Below, piece by piece: positions 29,604 to 38,995 of a stretch of 64,000 bases of DNA. The translations under genes and the position numbers were made by a program. The first letter of the stretch is position 1, and each line of letters begins with the position of its first letter. The notes under the pieces were generated by a model. It was not told where the DNA came from, ran no database searches, and saw only the letters and a program-made list of their open reading frames with translations. The DNA is taken from contig NZ_CP049109.1 of assembly GCF_011057975.1 (NCBI RefSeq), positions 2,015,001-2,079,000 on the forward strand, written 5' to 3'. Source of the stretch: Sphingosinithalassobacter tenebrarum. GTDB lineage: Bacteria; Pseudomonadota; Alphaproteobacteria; Sphingomonadales; Sphingomonadaceae.

Positions 29604-32510
29604 ATGCAGGCATTGCTCGCATCGCTGGTGGTCTCGCTGGGCGTGAAGGACGGCGGCTACAAATCGGGCATGGCGGCGGCGCGCGCCGAAGCGAAGAAGA
29701 CCGGGCAGGATTTCGAAAAGGCCGCCGATGTGATGGGCGGCGCGATGACGAACGCCGCCGGGACGATCCGGAGCGCGGCGAACGACATCAACGGCGTGTT
29801 CGGCAGGCTGCAGGACGCGGTGGAAGGCGTCGCGCGCGGCTTCGCCGATATGGGCAAGCGAATGACGATCGGCATCAGCGCGCCGCTGGGCGTGGTGGCG
29901 GGGCTTTCGATCAAGGCGGCGAGCGACGCGAAGGAACTCCAGTCCGCCTATGAACAGACGTTCGGCGCGCTTTCGGGCGTGATGACGCGCTGGGCCGAGG
30001 AAAGCGGCGACGCGCTCGGCCGATCGACGCAGGCGATGCAGCAGGGGGCGATGGCGTTCGGCCAATTGTTCAACGCGGCGGCGCCGACGCGGGCGGCGGC
30101 GGCGGCGATGTCGCAGCAGTTCACCGAGCTGGCGCAGGACGCGGCGAGCTTCTTCAACACCGATTTCGATACGGCGTTCGGCAAAATCCGGTCGGGGCTG
30201 ACCGGCGAGGCCCAGCCGCTGCGCGATTTCGGCGTGTTCCTGAGCGAAGCGGCGGTGCAGGCCAAGGCCGTCGAGATGGGGCTGGTGAAGAGCGGCGAGA
30301 AGGTCAACGAATACGGGAAGATCATGGCGCGGGCGGCGCTGATCACCGAAGGGCTGTCGGCCGCCAGCGGGGACATCGTCCGGACGCAGGACAGCTTCGC
30401 CAACCGCGTGCGCAAGGTGAACGAGCGGCTCGCCGAGCTGTCGGTGGAAATCGGCGAGCGATTGCTGCCCATCGCCGAAAAGGCGGTCGGCGTCTTCGAC
30501 GGCATGCTGAAGTCGGTGCAGGCGCTGCCGAAATGGGTGAAGGACCTGGCGTTCAATCTGGCCGCCGTCGCGGCGGCGACGGGGCCGGTGCTGGCGGCGC
30601 TTTCGCCGCTGGTGCTGATGATCCTGCCGCTGTTTCTGGCGCGGCTCAATCCGATCTTCCTCGCGATCAGCCTGTTGGCGAACCCGGTCGGGACGCTGGT
30701 GGTGCTGCTCGGCCGACTGGCGCTGTCGTGGACCGTATTGGGCCGGGCGATCGCCGCCGTCATTCCGTGGCTGCTCCGGTTCCTGGGGCCGGTCGGCATC
30801 GCGATATCGGTGCTGACGATCCTGATTTCGCTGCTGACGCGCACTTCGGACGCGACCCGGGCGCTGGAACAGGCGCAGCGCGACGGCGAAGCGGCGCAGG
30901 ATCAGGCGATCGACCATATGAACCAGCTCGCCACGGCGACCGGGAAGGCGCGCGTAGCGCTGCAAAAGCTGATCGAGGAGAAGAAGCGCGATCAGCTTAT
31001 CTCCCTGCGAGAGGCGGAGGGAAAGCTCTACGCATATGGCGAAGAAGTGCGCCGCCTCCGCGCGCAACGCCTCGACCAGAGCAACAGCAATCAGCGACGG
31101 CTTTCCAGAAGCGCGGCATCGCGAAATTCGGGCGTCGATTCCCAAATTCGCGGCCTCCAGCAGCAGATGAAGGTCGAGCTCGCGAACATCGAGGCGGCAA
31201 ACAGGGTTCTCGCGATTTACAACCGCCCGCCGGAGACCGGGGAGCGCGACTACACGGTCCCGAATACATCAACGACCAGCACCGCCGGAGGCGGTAGCGA
31301 TCCGGCGCGCGATGCCGAGCAGGATCTGGCGCGCTATCTCGACGAGCTCGAAGACCTGCGCGTCCGCGAACTCGAGGCGCTGGCGGACCTTACGGGCGGC
31401 ATCGATGCCGAATATCGCGCGCGCAGTGCGCGGCTCGATGCCGAGCGCGCCGCCTATGTCCGGTCGCTCGCGCTCGATGAGGGGCTCAACGATGCGCAGC
31501 GCGCCGAACTGCTCGCGGCCAAGGACCGCGAGCTCTTCATGCAGCGGACGATCGTCGAACAGGACCGCAACGCCGCGCTGGCTCGCGAGAACAACGCGCT
31601 GTTCGCCGCTCAGAACGACGCGCAACAGGATGCGCTGCGCGCCCAGATCGATCTGGCCGAAACCGCGAAGGACCGCCGCCGGCTCGAACTGCAGCTGCTC
31701 GGCCTGCAGAAGCGCCAGGAGGGGGCGCAGCTCGATCTGATCATGGCGACGGAAGCGACCAGCTCCGCCGCCTGGGAAAACGCCCGACAAGCCAAGCTCT
31801 CGCTCGACCAGCGCTACGCGGTAAAGGCCGATCAGATCCATCGTCAGAACATGACGCCGATGGAGGCCTATCTCGACAGCCTGGAGATGTCGGCGGCGGA
31901 AGTCGGCGAGGCGATCGAGAATTCGGCGGTGTCGGGGCTGCAGCGAATGAATGACGCGCTGCGCGAATCGATCACGTCGTTCCTGAAGCTGAAGGGCGCG
32001 GCGGGCGCGTTCGTGAACACCGTGCTCGACGGCATCCTTCAGATCGCGATCCAGCAGCAGATCATCAAGCCGATCGCCAATGCGCTGTTCGGCGGCGGTG
32101 GCGGCGGCGGCGGCGGACTTTTCGGATATCTTGGCGGCTTGCTCGGCGGCAGTGGCGGCGGGGGCGGCGCGTTCGGGGCGCTGGGCGGCATGTTCGGCGG
32201 CGCCGGCGAGTCGCTTGGGGTTGCCGGCTTCGGCGGACACCGTCGCGGCGGCGGCCGCGTGACGCCGGGGAGCTGGTATATGGTCGGCGAGGGCGGCCCC
32301 GAGCCGTTCATACCCGACGTGCCCGGCACGATCATTCCGAACGGCGCCGGCGGACGGCGCGGCGACACGACGAACAACTATTTCAGCGGCAATCTGTTGA
32401 CGCCGGAATTCTGGGCCCAGATCCAGGCAATGGACCAGGCGGCGGCCGAAGGCGCCGTCGTGCGGACCGAATCGCGCGCGACCCGGCGCCAGCAGCGGGC
32501 GATTCGTTGA
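29604..32510 (+). CDS. Tail tape measure protein
   Basis: A 968-aa protein, the longest phage gene, as expected for the length ruler of a non-contractile tail. Residues ~1-100 are helical; ~110-250 include an AGLSIKAASDAKELQSAYEQ-type segment and FNTDFDTAFGKIRSGL, common in tape measures. A strongly hydrophobic block lies at ~310-410 (for example LSPLVLMILPLFLARL). A long coiled coil spans ~560-760. The C-terminus is very Gly-rich (~830-880), then GSWYMVGEGGPEPFIPDVPG, the usual tape-measure end motif. Confidence 0.92.
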   Translation: MQALLASLVVSLGVKDGGYKSGMAAARAEAKKTGQDFEKAADVMGGAMTNAAGTIRSAANDINGVFGRLQDAVEGVARGFADMGKRMTIGISAPLGVVAGLSIKAASDAKELQSAYEQTFGALSGVMTRWAEESGDALGRSTQAMQQGAMAFGQLFNAAAPTRAAAAAMSQQFTELAQDAASFFNTDFDTAFGKIRSGLTGEAQPLRDFGVFLSEAAVQAKAVEMGLVKSGEKVNEYGKIMARAALITEGLSAASGDIVRTQDSFANRVRKVNERLAELSVEIGERLLPIAEKAVGVFDGMLKSVQALPKWVKDLAFNLAAVAAATGPVLAALSPLVLMILPLFLARLNPIFLAISLLANPVGTLVVLLGRLALSWTVLGRAIAAVIPWLLRFLGPVGIAISVLTILISLLTRTSDATRALEQAQRDGEAAQDQAIDHMNQLATATGKARVALQKLIEEKKRDQLISLREAEGKLYAYGEEVRRLRAQRLDQSNSNQRRLSRSAASRNSGVDSQIRGLQQQMKVELANIEAANRVLAIYNRPPETGERDYTVPNTSTTSTAGGGSDPARDAEQDLARYLDELEDLRVRELEALADLTGGIDAEYRARSARLDAERAAYVRSLALDEGLNDAQRAELLAAKDRELFMQRTIVEQDRNAALARENNALFAAQNDAQQDALRAQIDLAETAKDRRRLELQLLGLQKRQEGAQLDLIMATEATSSAAWENARQAKLSLDQRYAVKADQIHRQNMTPMEAYLDSLEMSAAEVGEAIENSAVSGLQRMNDALRESITSFLKLKGAAGAFVNTVLDGILQIAIQQQIIKPIANALFGGGGGGGGGLFGYLGGLLGGSGGGGGAFGALGGMFGGAGESLGVAGFGGHRRGGGRVTPGSWYMVGEGGPEPFIPDVPGTIIPNGAGGRRGDTTNNYFSGNLLTPEFWAQIQAMDQAAAEGAVVRTESRATRRQQRAIR

Positions 32511-33116
32511 ATGGCGGCGTTCAACCCGGTCGACCTGACCGCGATCAAATGCCGCGAGGCGACCGGCACGCTGCAGGATTTCGGATCGCTGCAGGAGCCC
32601 GAACATGGCGGGCCGAGCTTCAAGATCGACCGTCTCGGAGGTGGCTTCGCCATCGCCTTGACGATCCCCTATGAGCATATCGAGCCCGATGGACGCCGAT
32701 GGATCGCCCGCCTGCAGACGGCACGGCGGCTTGGCGCGCGTGTCGAATATCCGCAGCTCGACCTCAATGTCGGCGCGCCGGGAAATCCGACCGTGGACGG
32801 TTCTGCCGCCGGCGGAACGACGTTGCCGGTCACGGGAGCGACGCCGCGCTACGCGGTGCGGGAGGGTCAGGCGCTCAATGTCGTCAAGGGCGGGCGCTCC
32901 TATCTCTATTTCGCCGCCGCTCAGACGATCCTCGACGGGTCGGGAGAAGGCGACATCCTGCTCACCACGCCGCTGCGCACACAGCTTGCCGGCGGCGAGG
33001 GGATCAATCTCGGGAAGCCGATCCTGGAAGGCTGGCTCCAGGGCGACAATTTCAGCTGGACGCTTGAACTGATCCGGATGGTGGGCCTCAACTTCACGCT
33101 GAAGGAACGTGCATGA
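32511..33116 (+). CDS. Distal tail protein (tail tip)
   Basis: A 201-aa beta-rich protein encoded right after the tape measure. It shows LGARVEYPQLDLNVGAPG, TLPVTGATPRYAVREGQAL, RSYLYFAAAQTILDG and LRTQLAGGEGINLGKPILEG. The order matches tail-tip proteins of the alphaproteobacterial HK97/GTA-like group (DIT-type). Overlaps the next gene by 4 bp. Confidence 0.68.
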   Translation: MAAFNPVDLTAIKCREATGTLQDFGSLQEPEHGGPSFKIDRLGGGFAIALTIPYEHIEPDGRRWIARLQTARRLGARVEYPQLDLNVGAPGNPTVDGSAAGGTTLPVTGATPRYAVREGQALNVVKGGRSYLYFAAAQTILDGSGEGDILLTTPLRTQLAGGEGINLGKPILEGWLQGDNFSWTLELIRMVGLNFTLKERA

Positions 33117-33685
33117 CGGCACTGCATCCGGCGTTCGACGCCGAGCTCGCCGGCGATCGCGCGACGATATTCGGCGCGCTGCGCATCGCACTGCCCGCCG
33201 CCACGTTGCGCTTGCTCGACGGTTCGGCGGAGATCGATATCGATGGCGAAACCTATGCCGGCGAGGACGCGGTGCTCGGAAGCTGGGATTCGATCGAGGA
33301 ATTCGAAGACGGTACGGGCGACGAAGCGCCGGGGATAACGGTGAAGTTGCTTCCCGCGAGCGACAGCGCGGCGGCGACGCTGGCCGATCCGGCAGTGCAG
33401 GGATCGCCGGTGATGATCGGCATCGCGGCTCGCGACGATGCCACCGGACTGGTGATCGGCGAACCCGAATGGTTCCTGTCCGCAGAGATCGACGTTCCGG
33501 TGCACATCGCCGGACGCGAGCCGCGCGTCGAATATGACTGCGTCGGAGGAATGGAAAGCCTGTTCTTCAACGACGAGGGTATTCGCCTGGCGCAAAGCTT
33601 CCACGAACAGGTCTGGCCCGGCGAGCTCGGTCATTCGCATGCCACGGGCGTGACGGAAAACGTGTATTGGGGCCTCGAACAATGA
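33113..33685 (+). CDS. Tail hub-associated protein
   Basis: A 190-aa protein, beta-rich: RIALPAATLRLLDGSAEIDI, GETYAGEDAVLGSWDSIEEF, then PGITVKLLPASD. A similar protein lies between the distal tail protein and the NlpC-like gene in many prophages of this group. Exact role unknown, likely baseplate hub. ATGA overlap with the next gene. Confidence 0.62.
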   Translation: MTALHPAFDAELAGDRATIFGALRIALPAATLRLLDGSAEIDIDGETYAGEDAVLGSWDSIEEFEDGTGDEAPGITVKLLPASDSAAATLADPAVQGSPVMIGIAARDDATGLVIGEPEWFLSAEIDVPVHIAGREPRVEYDCVGGMESLFFNDEGIRLAQSFHEQVWPGELGHSHATGVTENVYWGLEQ

Positions 33686-34095
33686 AGACGATGGTCGACC
33701 GCCGCGATGCGACGCGGCGAACGATGGATCGCTTCCTCGGACGGCCGCATGCACTGGGGTCCGCCGATTGCGGGAAAATGGGTATTTTCCAGCTCCGGCA
33801 GATGGGAAAGCGGCCGCGGATCGGGGCTGGTGGAACCTGGAAGAGCCGGCTCGGCGCGGTCCGCTTCATGAACGCGCATGGCGGCAGCATGGCCGCTTGT
33901 CTCGACGGGTGGGGCTTGCCGCGCATTCTGCCCGCCGAGGCGCTGATCGGCGATCTGATCGAAATGCCGGGAGAAGCGCCGTTCGGGGCGATGGTGGTCT
34001 ATCTGGGCAATCAAAGCGCGCTGGGCTGGCACGAAGAGGCCGAGGGATGCGCGGTGCTCCGCGTCCGGCACCCGCTTCGCGCCTGGAGGCTGTGA
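33682..34095 (+). CDS. NlpC/P60-like (DUF6950) tail protein
   Basis: A 137-aa protein. ALGSADCGKMGIFQLRQMG places a likely catalytic Cys at the start of a helix, and GWHEEAEGCAVL contains a His further on. This matches the Cys/His layout of the NlpC/P60-like domain that phages carry in tail-tip proteins to cut peptidoglycan. Order before the large tail-tip protein supports the role. ATG 33682 is set by the ATGA overlap. Confidence 0.62.
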   Translation: MKTMVDRRDATRRTMDRFLGRPHALGSADCGKMGIFQLRQMGKRPRIGAGGTWKSRLGAVRFMNAHGGSMAACLDGWGLPRILPAEALIGDLIEMPGEAPFGAMVVYLGNQSALGWHEEAEGCAVLRVRHPLRAWRL

Positions 34096-34099
34096 CGCA

Positions 34100-36316
34100 A
34101 TGGGGAAGGTGCTTAGGATCGCGGGGACGGTCGTGGCGATCGCCGCGGCGATTCCCTCGGGCGGCACATCGCTTCTGGCGGCGGGCCTGGGAATCAGCGC
34201 GACGGCGGCGTCGGCGATCGCGCTCGGCCTCAATTTCGTTTCCGCGCTGACCGCGAGCGCTCCGAGCGCGAGCATCGGCGGGGCGCAGACGCAGTGGTCG
34301 GCCGACCCTGATGCCCCCGCGCCGATCGCGTTCGGACGGACGCTGGTCGGCGGCGAAATCCGCTACCGCAAGGGTCACGGCAAGGCGAACAAATACGAGA
34401 CGCGTGTCACGATCCAGTCGGCTTGCGGGCCGATCCACAGTTTCGAGAAGGTCTATGCCGACAAGGCGGCCGTCACCTTTTCGGGGCAGACGGCCTCGAC
34501 GGGGAAGCTGCACAATCGCTTCTGGGAAGTCCGGCAGCTCGGCGCCTGCCCGGAGGCGTCCGCGCTGGTCAACCAGATCGGATATCCGCCGGCATGGACG
34601 AGCGCGCACAAGCTCTCGGGCTATGCCGCCTCGATCGACACCTTCCTGTTCGACGGGAAGGGCGACGATACATTCACGCAGATCCCGCAATTCGCCTGGT
34701 TGTTGAAGGGCGTCAAACTCTACAAGCCGCGGCTCGATGCCAGCATGCCGGGCGGATCTGGCGGGCACAGCGTTGCCAACGAAGCAACGCGCGAATGGGG
34801 CGAGAACCCGTGGGACGGCGCCGTCACCTGGGCGCTGGGCTGGCATCAGGGCGCGAACAACATCCGCGTCGGCGGTGTCGGCATGCCGGTGGCCTCGATC
34901 GACATGCCGGCATTCATGGACGCCGCCAACGTCGCCGAAGCGAACGGGTGGAAATTCGGCGGACAGGTGACGACAGCCGACAGCAAATGGGACGTGCTCA
35001 AGGCAATCTGTCAGGCGGGCGGTGGCGAACCGATCAGAAGCGGCGCGCTGCTCTCGTGCATCGTCAATACGCCGCGCATTCCGATTGCGACGATCACGCG
35101 CGCCGACGTGATCGGCGAGGTTTCGATCCGCACCGCGCAAACGCGGCGGGAGCGCCCGAACGGGATGATCCCGCGCTACCGCTCGGAAGATCATTTCTGG
35201 GAAGTCGTCCCGGCGAGCGTTGTCCGGAACGTGACATATCTTGCCGAGGACGGCGCGGCACGCACGCGGGAGCTTCCACTCCCGCTGGTCCAATGCACGG
35301 CCGGCGAGGATCCGACGCAGGCCGCCCAACTGACCGCATATGCGGTCGCCAACGCGCGCGAAGCAGGTCCGATCGTCATTCCGCTCAAGCTTCGCTGGTT
35401 CGGCTTCAAGACTGGGGACTGTTTGACGATAGACAGCGGCTATTCCGAGATGGGGTGGCTTGCCGGAAAGAATGTGGTCGTCCTCAGGCGGCAGCTCGAC
35501 CCGGCAACGGGCGGCGTGACGCTGACGGTACGCACCGAAACCGACAGCAAACACCCCTGGGCCCTCGGACAGACGGGTGTCGCGGCGCCCACCACCGGAG
35601 TGCCCGAGCTTCCCGATCCGACGGCGCCGGAACCGGGCGAATGGTCGCTGCTGGGAACCGGGATCGCCGGCGACGGAAGTGCCATTCCTGCGCTCAAATT
35701 CTTCGGAGCGGTGGATGGCGGTGTCGCAAGAACGATCATCTTCGAATATTTTCAAGGCGACGAGCCGCCTTCCGATCCCGATAACTGGGTGCCGGCGGCG
35801 CAGCTGGGCGGCGCCACCACCAGCTTCACCCTGACCAGTGTCGGCGCCGGGCTCAGCTATATGGGCGCGGTCCGCTACGTCTATGAAACCGGTACGAGCG
35901 ATCGCCTGGTGCTTGGCCCGGTAGTCACCGGCACCGATGCGAACGTTCTGCAGGCACTGATCGTCGACAGCTGGACCACCGGGCTCTCGCTGTCGGCCAC
36001 CGATGCCGGGACCGACGCGACCATCACGGTGAGCGCGCATCAGCGCAGCTATCTCGATCGCGGACCGATCGACGTCGATGCCGGCAGCGTATCGGGCCTT
36101 GCCTATGAGACGCAATATTTCATCTGCTACGACGACGCGGCGCGGGCGGGCGGGTCGGTCTCCTATCTGGCGGTCACCGACATCGCGGATGCCGGCCCTA
36201 CCAGCGCCCATCCGGGCCGGCATTATGTCGGCTCCGTCAGCACCCCCGCCAGCGGCGGCGATCCCATTGACGGCGGCGGCGGCCCGCCGCCGTGGAAAAC
36301 CGACCCGGCCCTCTAG
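34100..36316 (+). CDS. Tail tip / host-specificity protein (J-like)
   Basis: A 738-aa protein. The start is hydrophobic (TVVAIAAAIPSGGTSLLAAG), then a hub-like region with PIAFGRTLVGGEIRYRKGHG, a repeat of strands, VTWALGWHQGANNIRVGGVG and KWDVLKAICQAGGGEPIRSG. C-terminal residues ~500-738 are beta-sandwich/fibronectin-like segments. This pattern is that of the central tail-tip protein (TipJ) that contacts the host. It is the largest tail protein after the tape measure. Confidence 0.78.
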   Translation: MGKVLRIAGTVVAIAAAIPSGGTSLLAAGLGISATAASAIALGLNFVSALTASAPSASIGGAQTQWSADPDAPAPIAFGRTLVGGEIRYRKGHGKANKYETRVTIQSACGPIHSFEKVYADKAAVTFSGQTASTGKLHNRFWEVRQLGACPEASALVNQIGYPPAWTSAHKLSGYAASIDTFLFDGKGDDTFTQIPQFAWLLKGVKLYKPRLDASMPGGSGGHSVANEATREWGENPWDGAVTWALGWHQGANNIRVGGVGMPVASIDMPAFMDAANVAEANGWKFGGQVTTADSKWDVLKAICQAGGGEPIRSGALLSCIVNTPRIPIATITRADVIGEVSIRTAQTRRERPNGMIPRYRSEDHFWEVVPASVVRNVTYLAEDGAARTRELPLPLVQCTAGEDPTQAAQLTAYAVANAREAGPIVIPLKLRWFGFKTGDCLTIDSGYSEMGWLAGKNVVVLRRQLDPATGGVTLTVRTETDSKHPWALGQTGVAAPTTGVPELPDPTAPEPGEWSLLGTGIAGDGSAIPALKFFGAVDGGVARTIIFEYFQGDEPPSDPDNWVPAAQLGGATTSFTLTSVGAGLSYMGAVRYVYETGTSDRLVLGPVVTGTDANVLQALIVDSWTTGLSLSATDAGTDATITVSAHQRSYLDRGPIDVDAGSVSGLAYETQYFICYDDAARAGGSVSYLAVTDIADAGPTSAHPGRHYVGSVSTPASGGDPIDGGGGPPPWKTDPAL

Positions 36317-36328
36317 GAAAATTCAGAC

Positions 36329-37618
36329 ATGGCGATCAATCCCGCCGTACAGCCCATCAGGGCGGTACGAACGCAAACGTGCATCCGGAACTTCTTTTTC
36401 GTCGGCCGCGATCTCACTGCGGACATGATCGCTTTCTATTTTTTGCAGAACTGGGACAATGACGCTGCCAACCCGCAATTCGGCGGTGCGATCACAGTCA
36501 CGCCGAACGGCAACGGCAGTGTCGTTACCAAGGGCACGCCGACAATCGAAGGCGGCGTGACGACGACGCCGGTAACGCTTCGGATTTCCGAATCGGACAT
36601 GGCGTCCGTGCCCGCTGCGAAAGAAGCCGGTGAAGACCTGGCCTGGAAATGGTATTGCGTCATCACGCCGAGCGGGGGCGACACGCAGCGATATGTCGAG
36701 GGCCCGTTCGTCATTGGCGGATCGCTTGCCGGGCCAGGCTCGGAAACCGCGTCGACTGTGACGATCGTCGACGAGACTATCACTGTCGAGATCGACGGCG
36801 CCGCTGAACTGGGGCCGATGCTGGCGTCCACGCTCGGCGCCAAGAAGGCGGCGGAGGACGCAGCCACGCTGGCCGGAAGATATGCCAATGCCGATACCGA
36901 CGAGGATATTCCGGGCGCCTCGGCGGGTGAGCGCGGCGCGAAATTCTATCGCGACAGAACGCAGGCCATTTTTGCCTCGGGCGCCGGGTCTCTGCCCTAT
37001 GGCGAAACCAATGTTGGAGCGGCGCTCGACAAGCTGCTCTATGTCGGCCCGGCGATCACGGCGCTTTCGGTGGCGCCGGCAACGGCCGAAGTCGGGCAGT
37101 CGGTGGACCCAACGATCAGCTATACCGTGACCGGGCCTGTGACGGCGCAGACGCTCAACGGCGATGCGGTTTCGACGGGCAGCGGATCGACCGGAGATAC
37201 CGGCGTCACGGCGGACAAGAGCTACACGCTCGCGGTGACCGATGGCGATGCGCCTGCCGGAACCGACAACGGCGACAGCGCAGCGGCCAGCATCACCTTT
37301 CTGAATCGTCGCTATTGGGGCGCGTCGGACAGCGCGACGCTGGACAGCGCGGGCGTGGTGGGGCTGGCCTCATCCGAGCTGAGCAATGCGCGGGTCAAGG
37401 CGCTGAGCGTCGATGGCGGGGCCGATCCGGGCAAGTACATCTTTTTCGCCTATCCCGCCGCGCTGGGCGATCCGGCATCGTACAAGATTTTCGGTTTCGA
37501 CGAAGAGCCGATCAAGACGACCGTGAGCGTCACGACCGCCGCCGGCGCGACACTCGATTACATCGTGCTGCGCTCCCCCGAAAAGCTGACCGGCACTGTT
37601 CCCGTGGAGATTGGATAA
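36329..37618 (+). CDS. Tail fibre protein with Ig-like segment
   Basis: A 429-aa protein. The N-terminal part is structural; a short coiled coil at ~170-185 (LGAKKAAEDAATLAGRYA) may trimerise it. Residues ~245-330 look like an Ig-like domain (ALSVAPATAEVGQSVDPTI, SYTVTGPVTAQTLNG). The C-terminus has aromatic strands ending VLRSPEKLTGTVPVEIG. Stop and next start are adjacent (TAA-ATG). Probably contacts host surface sugars or proteins. Confidence 0.62.
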   Translation: MAINPAVQPIRAVRTQTCIRNFFFVGRDLTADMIAFYFLQNWDNDAANPQFGGAITVTPNGNGSVVTKGTPTIEGGVTTTPVTLRISESDMASVPAAKEAGEDLAWKWYCVITPSGGDTQRYVEGPFVIGGSLAGPGSETASTVTIVDETITVEIDGAAELGPMLASTLGAKKAAEDAATLAGRYANADTDEDIPGASAGERGAKFYRDRTQAIFASGAGSLPYGETNVGAALDKLLYVGPAITALSVAPATAEVGQSVDPTISYTVTGPVTAQTLNGDAVSTGSGSTGDTGVTADKSYTLAVTDGDAPAGTDNGDSAAASITFLNRRYWGASDSATLDSAGVVGLASSELSNARVKALSVDGGADPGKYIFFAYPAALGDPASYKIFGFDEEPIKTTVSVTTAAGATLDYIVLRSPEKLTGTVPVEIG

Positions 37619-38995
37619 ATGGCGCGTGTCCCCAGCAAGCTGGTGCCCGGCGGTGCGTTCAAGGTGGTTGGCGCGGATGACGTCGCGGAATCCGACACCC
37701 GCAAATTCCAGCAGGTCGGCGCGGTGTATGATGCCGAACTGTCCGGCGCTACCGGGCGCGAAACCACAGCCGAAGGCGTCGACATCGCCATTTACAGGCC
37801 CGACCGGGTCGAAATGCCGCAGCCGGTGCAGCTATCGGGTGGCCGCTGGCGCGGCCCCGGTGTGATCGATCGCCCGGGCGCGGTATATGATGCCGACCTG
37901 CTCGGCCTGCCCGAGCCGGTGTTGATCGACAGCGCGGGGCGGATGCAGGATCCTGCGCCCGAACGGCGCGGGCAGCGTTTCGATGCCGAGCTGGCCGGCG
38001 TGCTCAATCCTGTTCTCGATGATCGCGGCCGCATGCAGGCGGCCGAAGTCTGGCAGGAGGACGGGCCGGTTTCCGCGATCACGATCATTGCCGACAGCTT
38101 TGGCGAGGATGCCAGCGGGCTGGGCATCGAACTGCCCGCGCGGCTGCCCGGGATGCTTGCCTACAAGAACGCGATCGGAGGGCAGCGCATCGGCCAACTG
38201 GCGATGCGGCTTGCCCTGAAGCCGGTTACGGGCGTGTTCGCCGGCGACCAGGTGGCGGGCAGCGGCGCAACCGCCGTGACCGGGCTCTACATCCTCGACG
38301 GTGCCGCGAACCGCACGATCGCGGCGATGACCTATTCGACCGACGGCACACCGATCCTCGGTCGGCTTTCCTTCACCGGCGGCGCCGCAACCTATGCGTT
38401 CACGCCCGCGCATGCGGGCACGACCTGGGATGTGCCGAACCCGGCGGTGATCGAGCCGCTGACCGGCGTTTGCGGCACGCCGCTGCATTATCTGCGCCGG
38501 ACGGTCGGCGTGATTATCGGCGGGCGCAACGACGTCGGCAAAACCGGCGCCGCGACGAATGGCGGCGCCTATGATTTCGCACAGGTGATGGACGATGCGC
38601 GCGCGCTTGCCGGCTTTTTCGACGGCGGTCGGTCGGTCATCATCGGGGTGGCAAACGGAGTTGTCGACAAGGCAGAGGCGGATGGCGGCAGCGCGGGCAT
38701 CGATGCGGCGGGCAGCGAGACGCGACTGCGCCAGGTGGCGCAGATCAACGCCGGTCTGCGCGCGGGCCTGTATGATCGACTGATCGACACGATGGGCCTT
38801 GCCGAAGCCTTCGGCGCGACGGCGGCCTATGCGCCGCAGTCGACCGCATTCCAGGTGATCGTTCCCGACTGGACGATCGACGGCGACGGCCTTCACCCCG
38901 GCCCGGCGATCGGTGCCGCGGCCAATCCGCTTTCCGGCAAACCGATGCTCGCGGACGCGGGTGCGGCGCTTCTCTTTGCAAAAGGATATTTCTGA
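37619..38995 (+). CDS. Tail fibre/spike with SGNH-hydrolase signature
   Basis: A 458-aa protein. The N-terminus (~1-150) contains three related repeats around FQQVGAVYDAELSG / PGAVYDADLLG / GQRFDAELAG, likely a fibre stalk. The C-terminal half has the SGNH/GDSL blocks in order: ITIIADSFGEDASG (block I, Ser ~158), VIIGGRNDVGKTG (block III, Asn) and DGDGLHPG (block V, Asp...His). SGNH domains deacylate glycans or lipids; a phage fibre version would modify host surface polysaccharide. Overlaps the next gene by 1 bp. Confidence 0.72.
   Translation: MARVPSKLVPGGAFKVVGADDVAESDTRKFQQVGAVYDAELSGATGRETTAEGVDIAIYRPDRVEMPQPVQLSGGRWRGPGVIDRPGAVYDADLLGLPEPVLIDSAGRMQDPAPERRGQRFDAELAGVLNPVLDDRGRMQAAEVWQEDGPVSAITIIADSFGEDASGLGIELPARLPGMLAYKNAIGGQRIGQLAMRLALKPVTGVFAGDQVAGSGATAVTGLYILDGAANRTIAAMTYSTDGTPILGRLSFTGGAATYAFTPAHAGTTWDVPNPAVIEPLTGVCGTPLHYLRRTVGVIIGGRNDVGKTGAATNGGAYDFAQVMDDARALAGFFDGGRSVIIGVANGVVDKAEADGGSAGIDAAGSETRLRQVAQINAGLRAGLYDRLIDTMGLAEAFGATAAYAPQSTAFQVIVPDWTIDGDGLHPGPAIGAAANPLSGKPMLADAGAALLFAKGYF

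Noticed and set aside
28998..33191. Two long minus-strand frames opposite the tape measure and tail-tip genes
   Set aside because: Composition is Arg/Ala-rich antisense of real tail genes; no start signals or domains.
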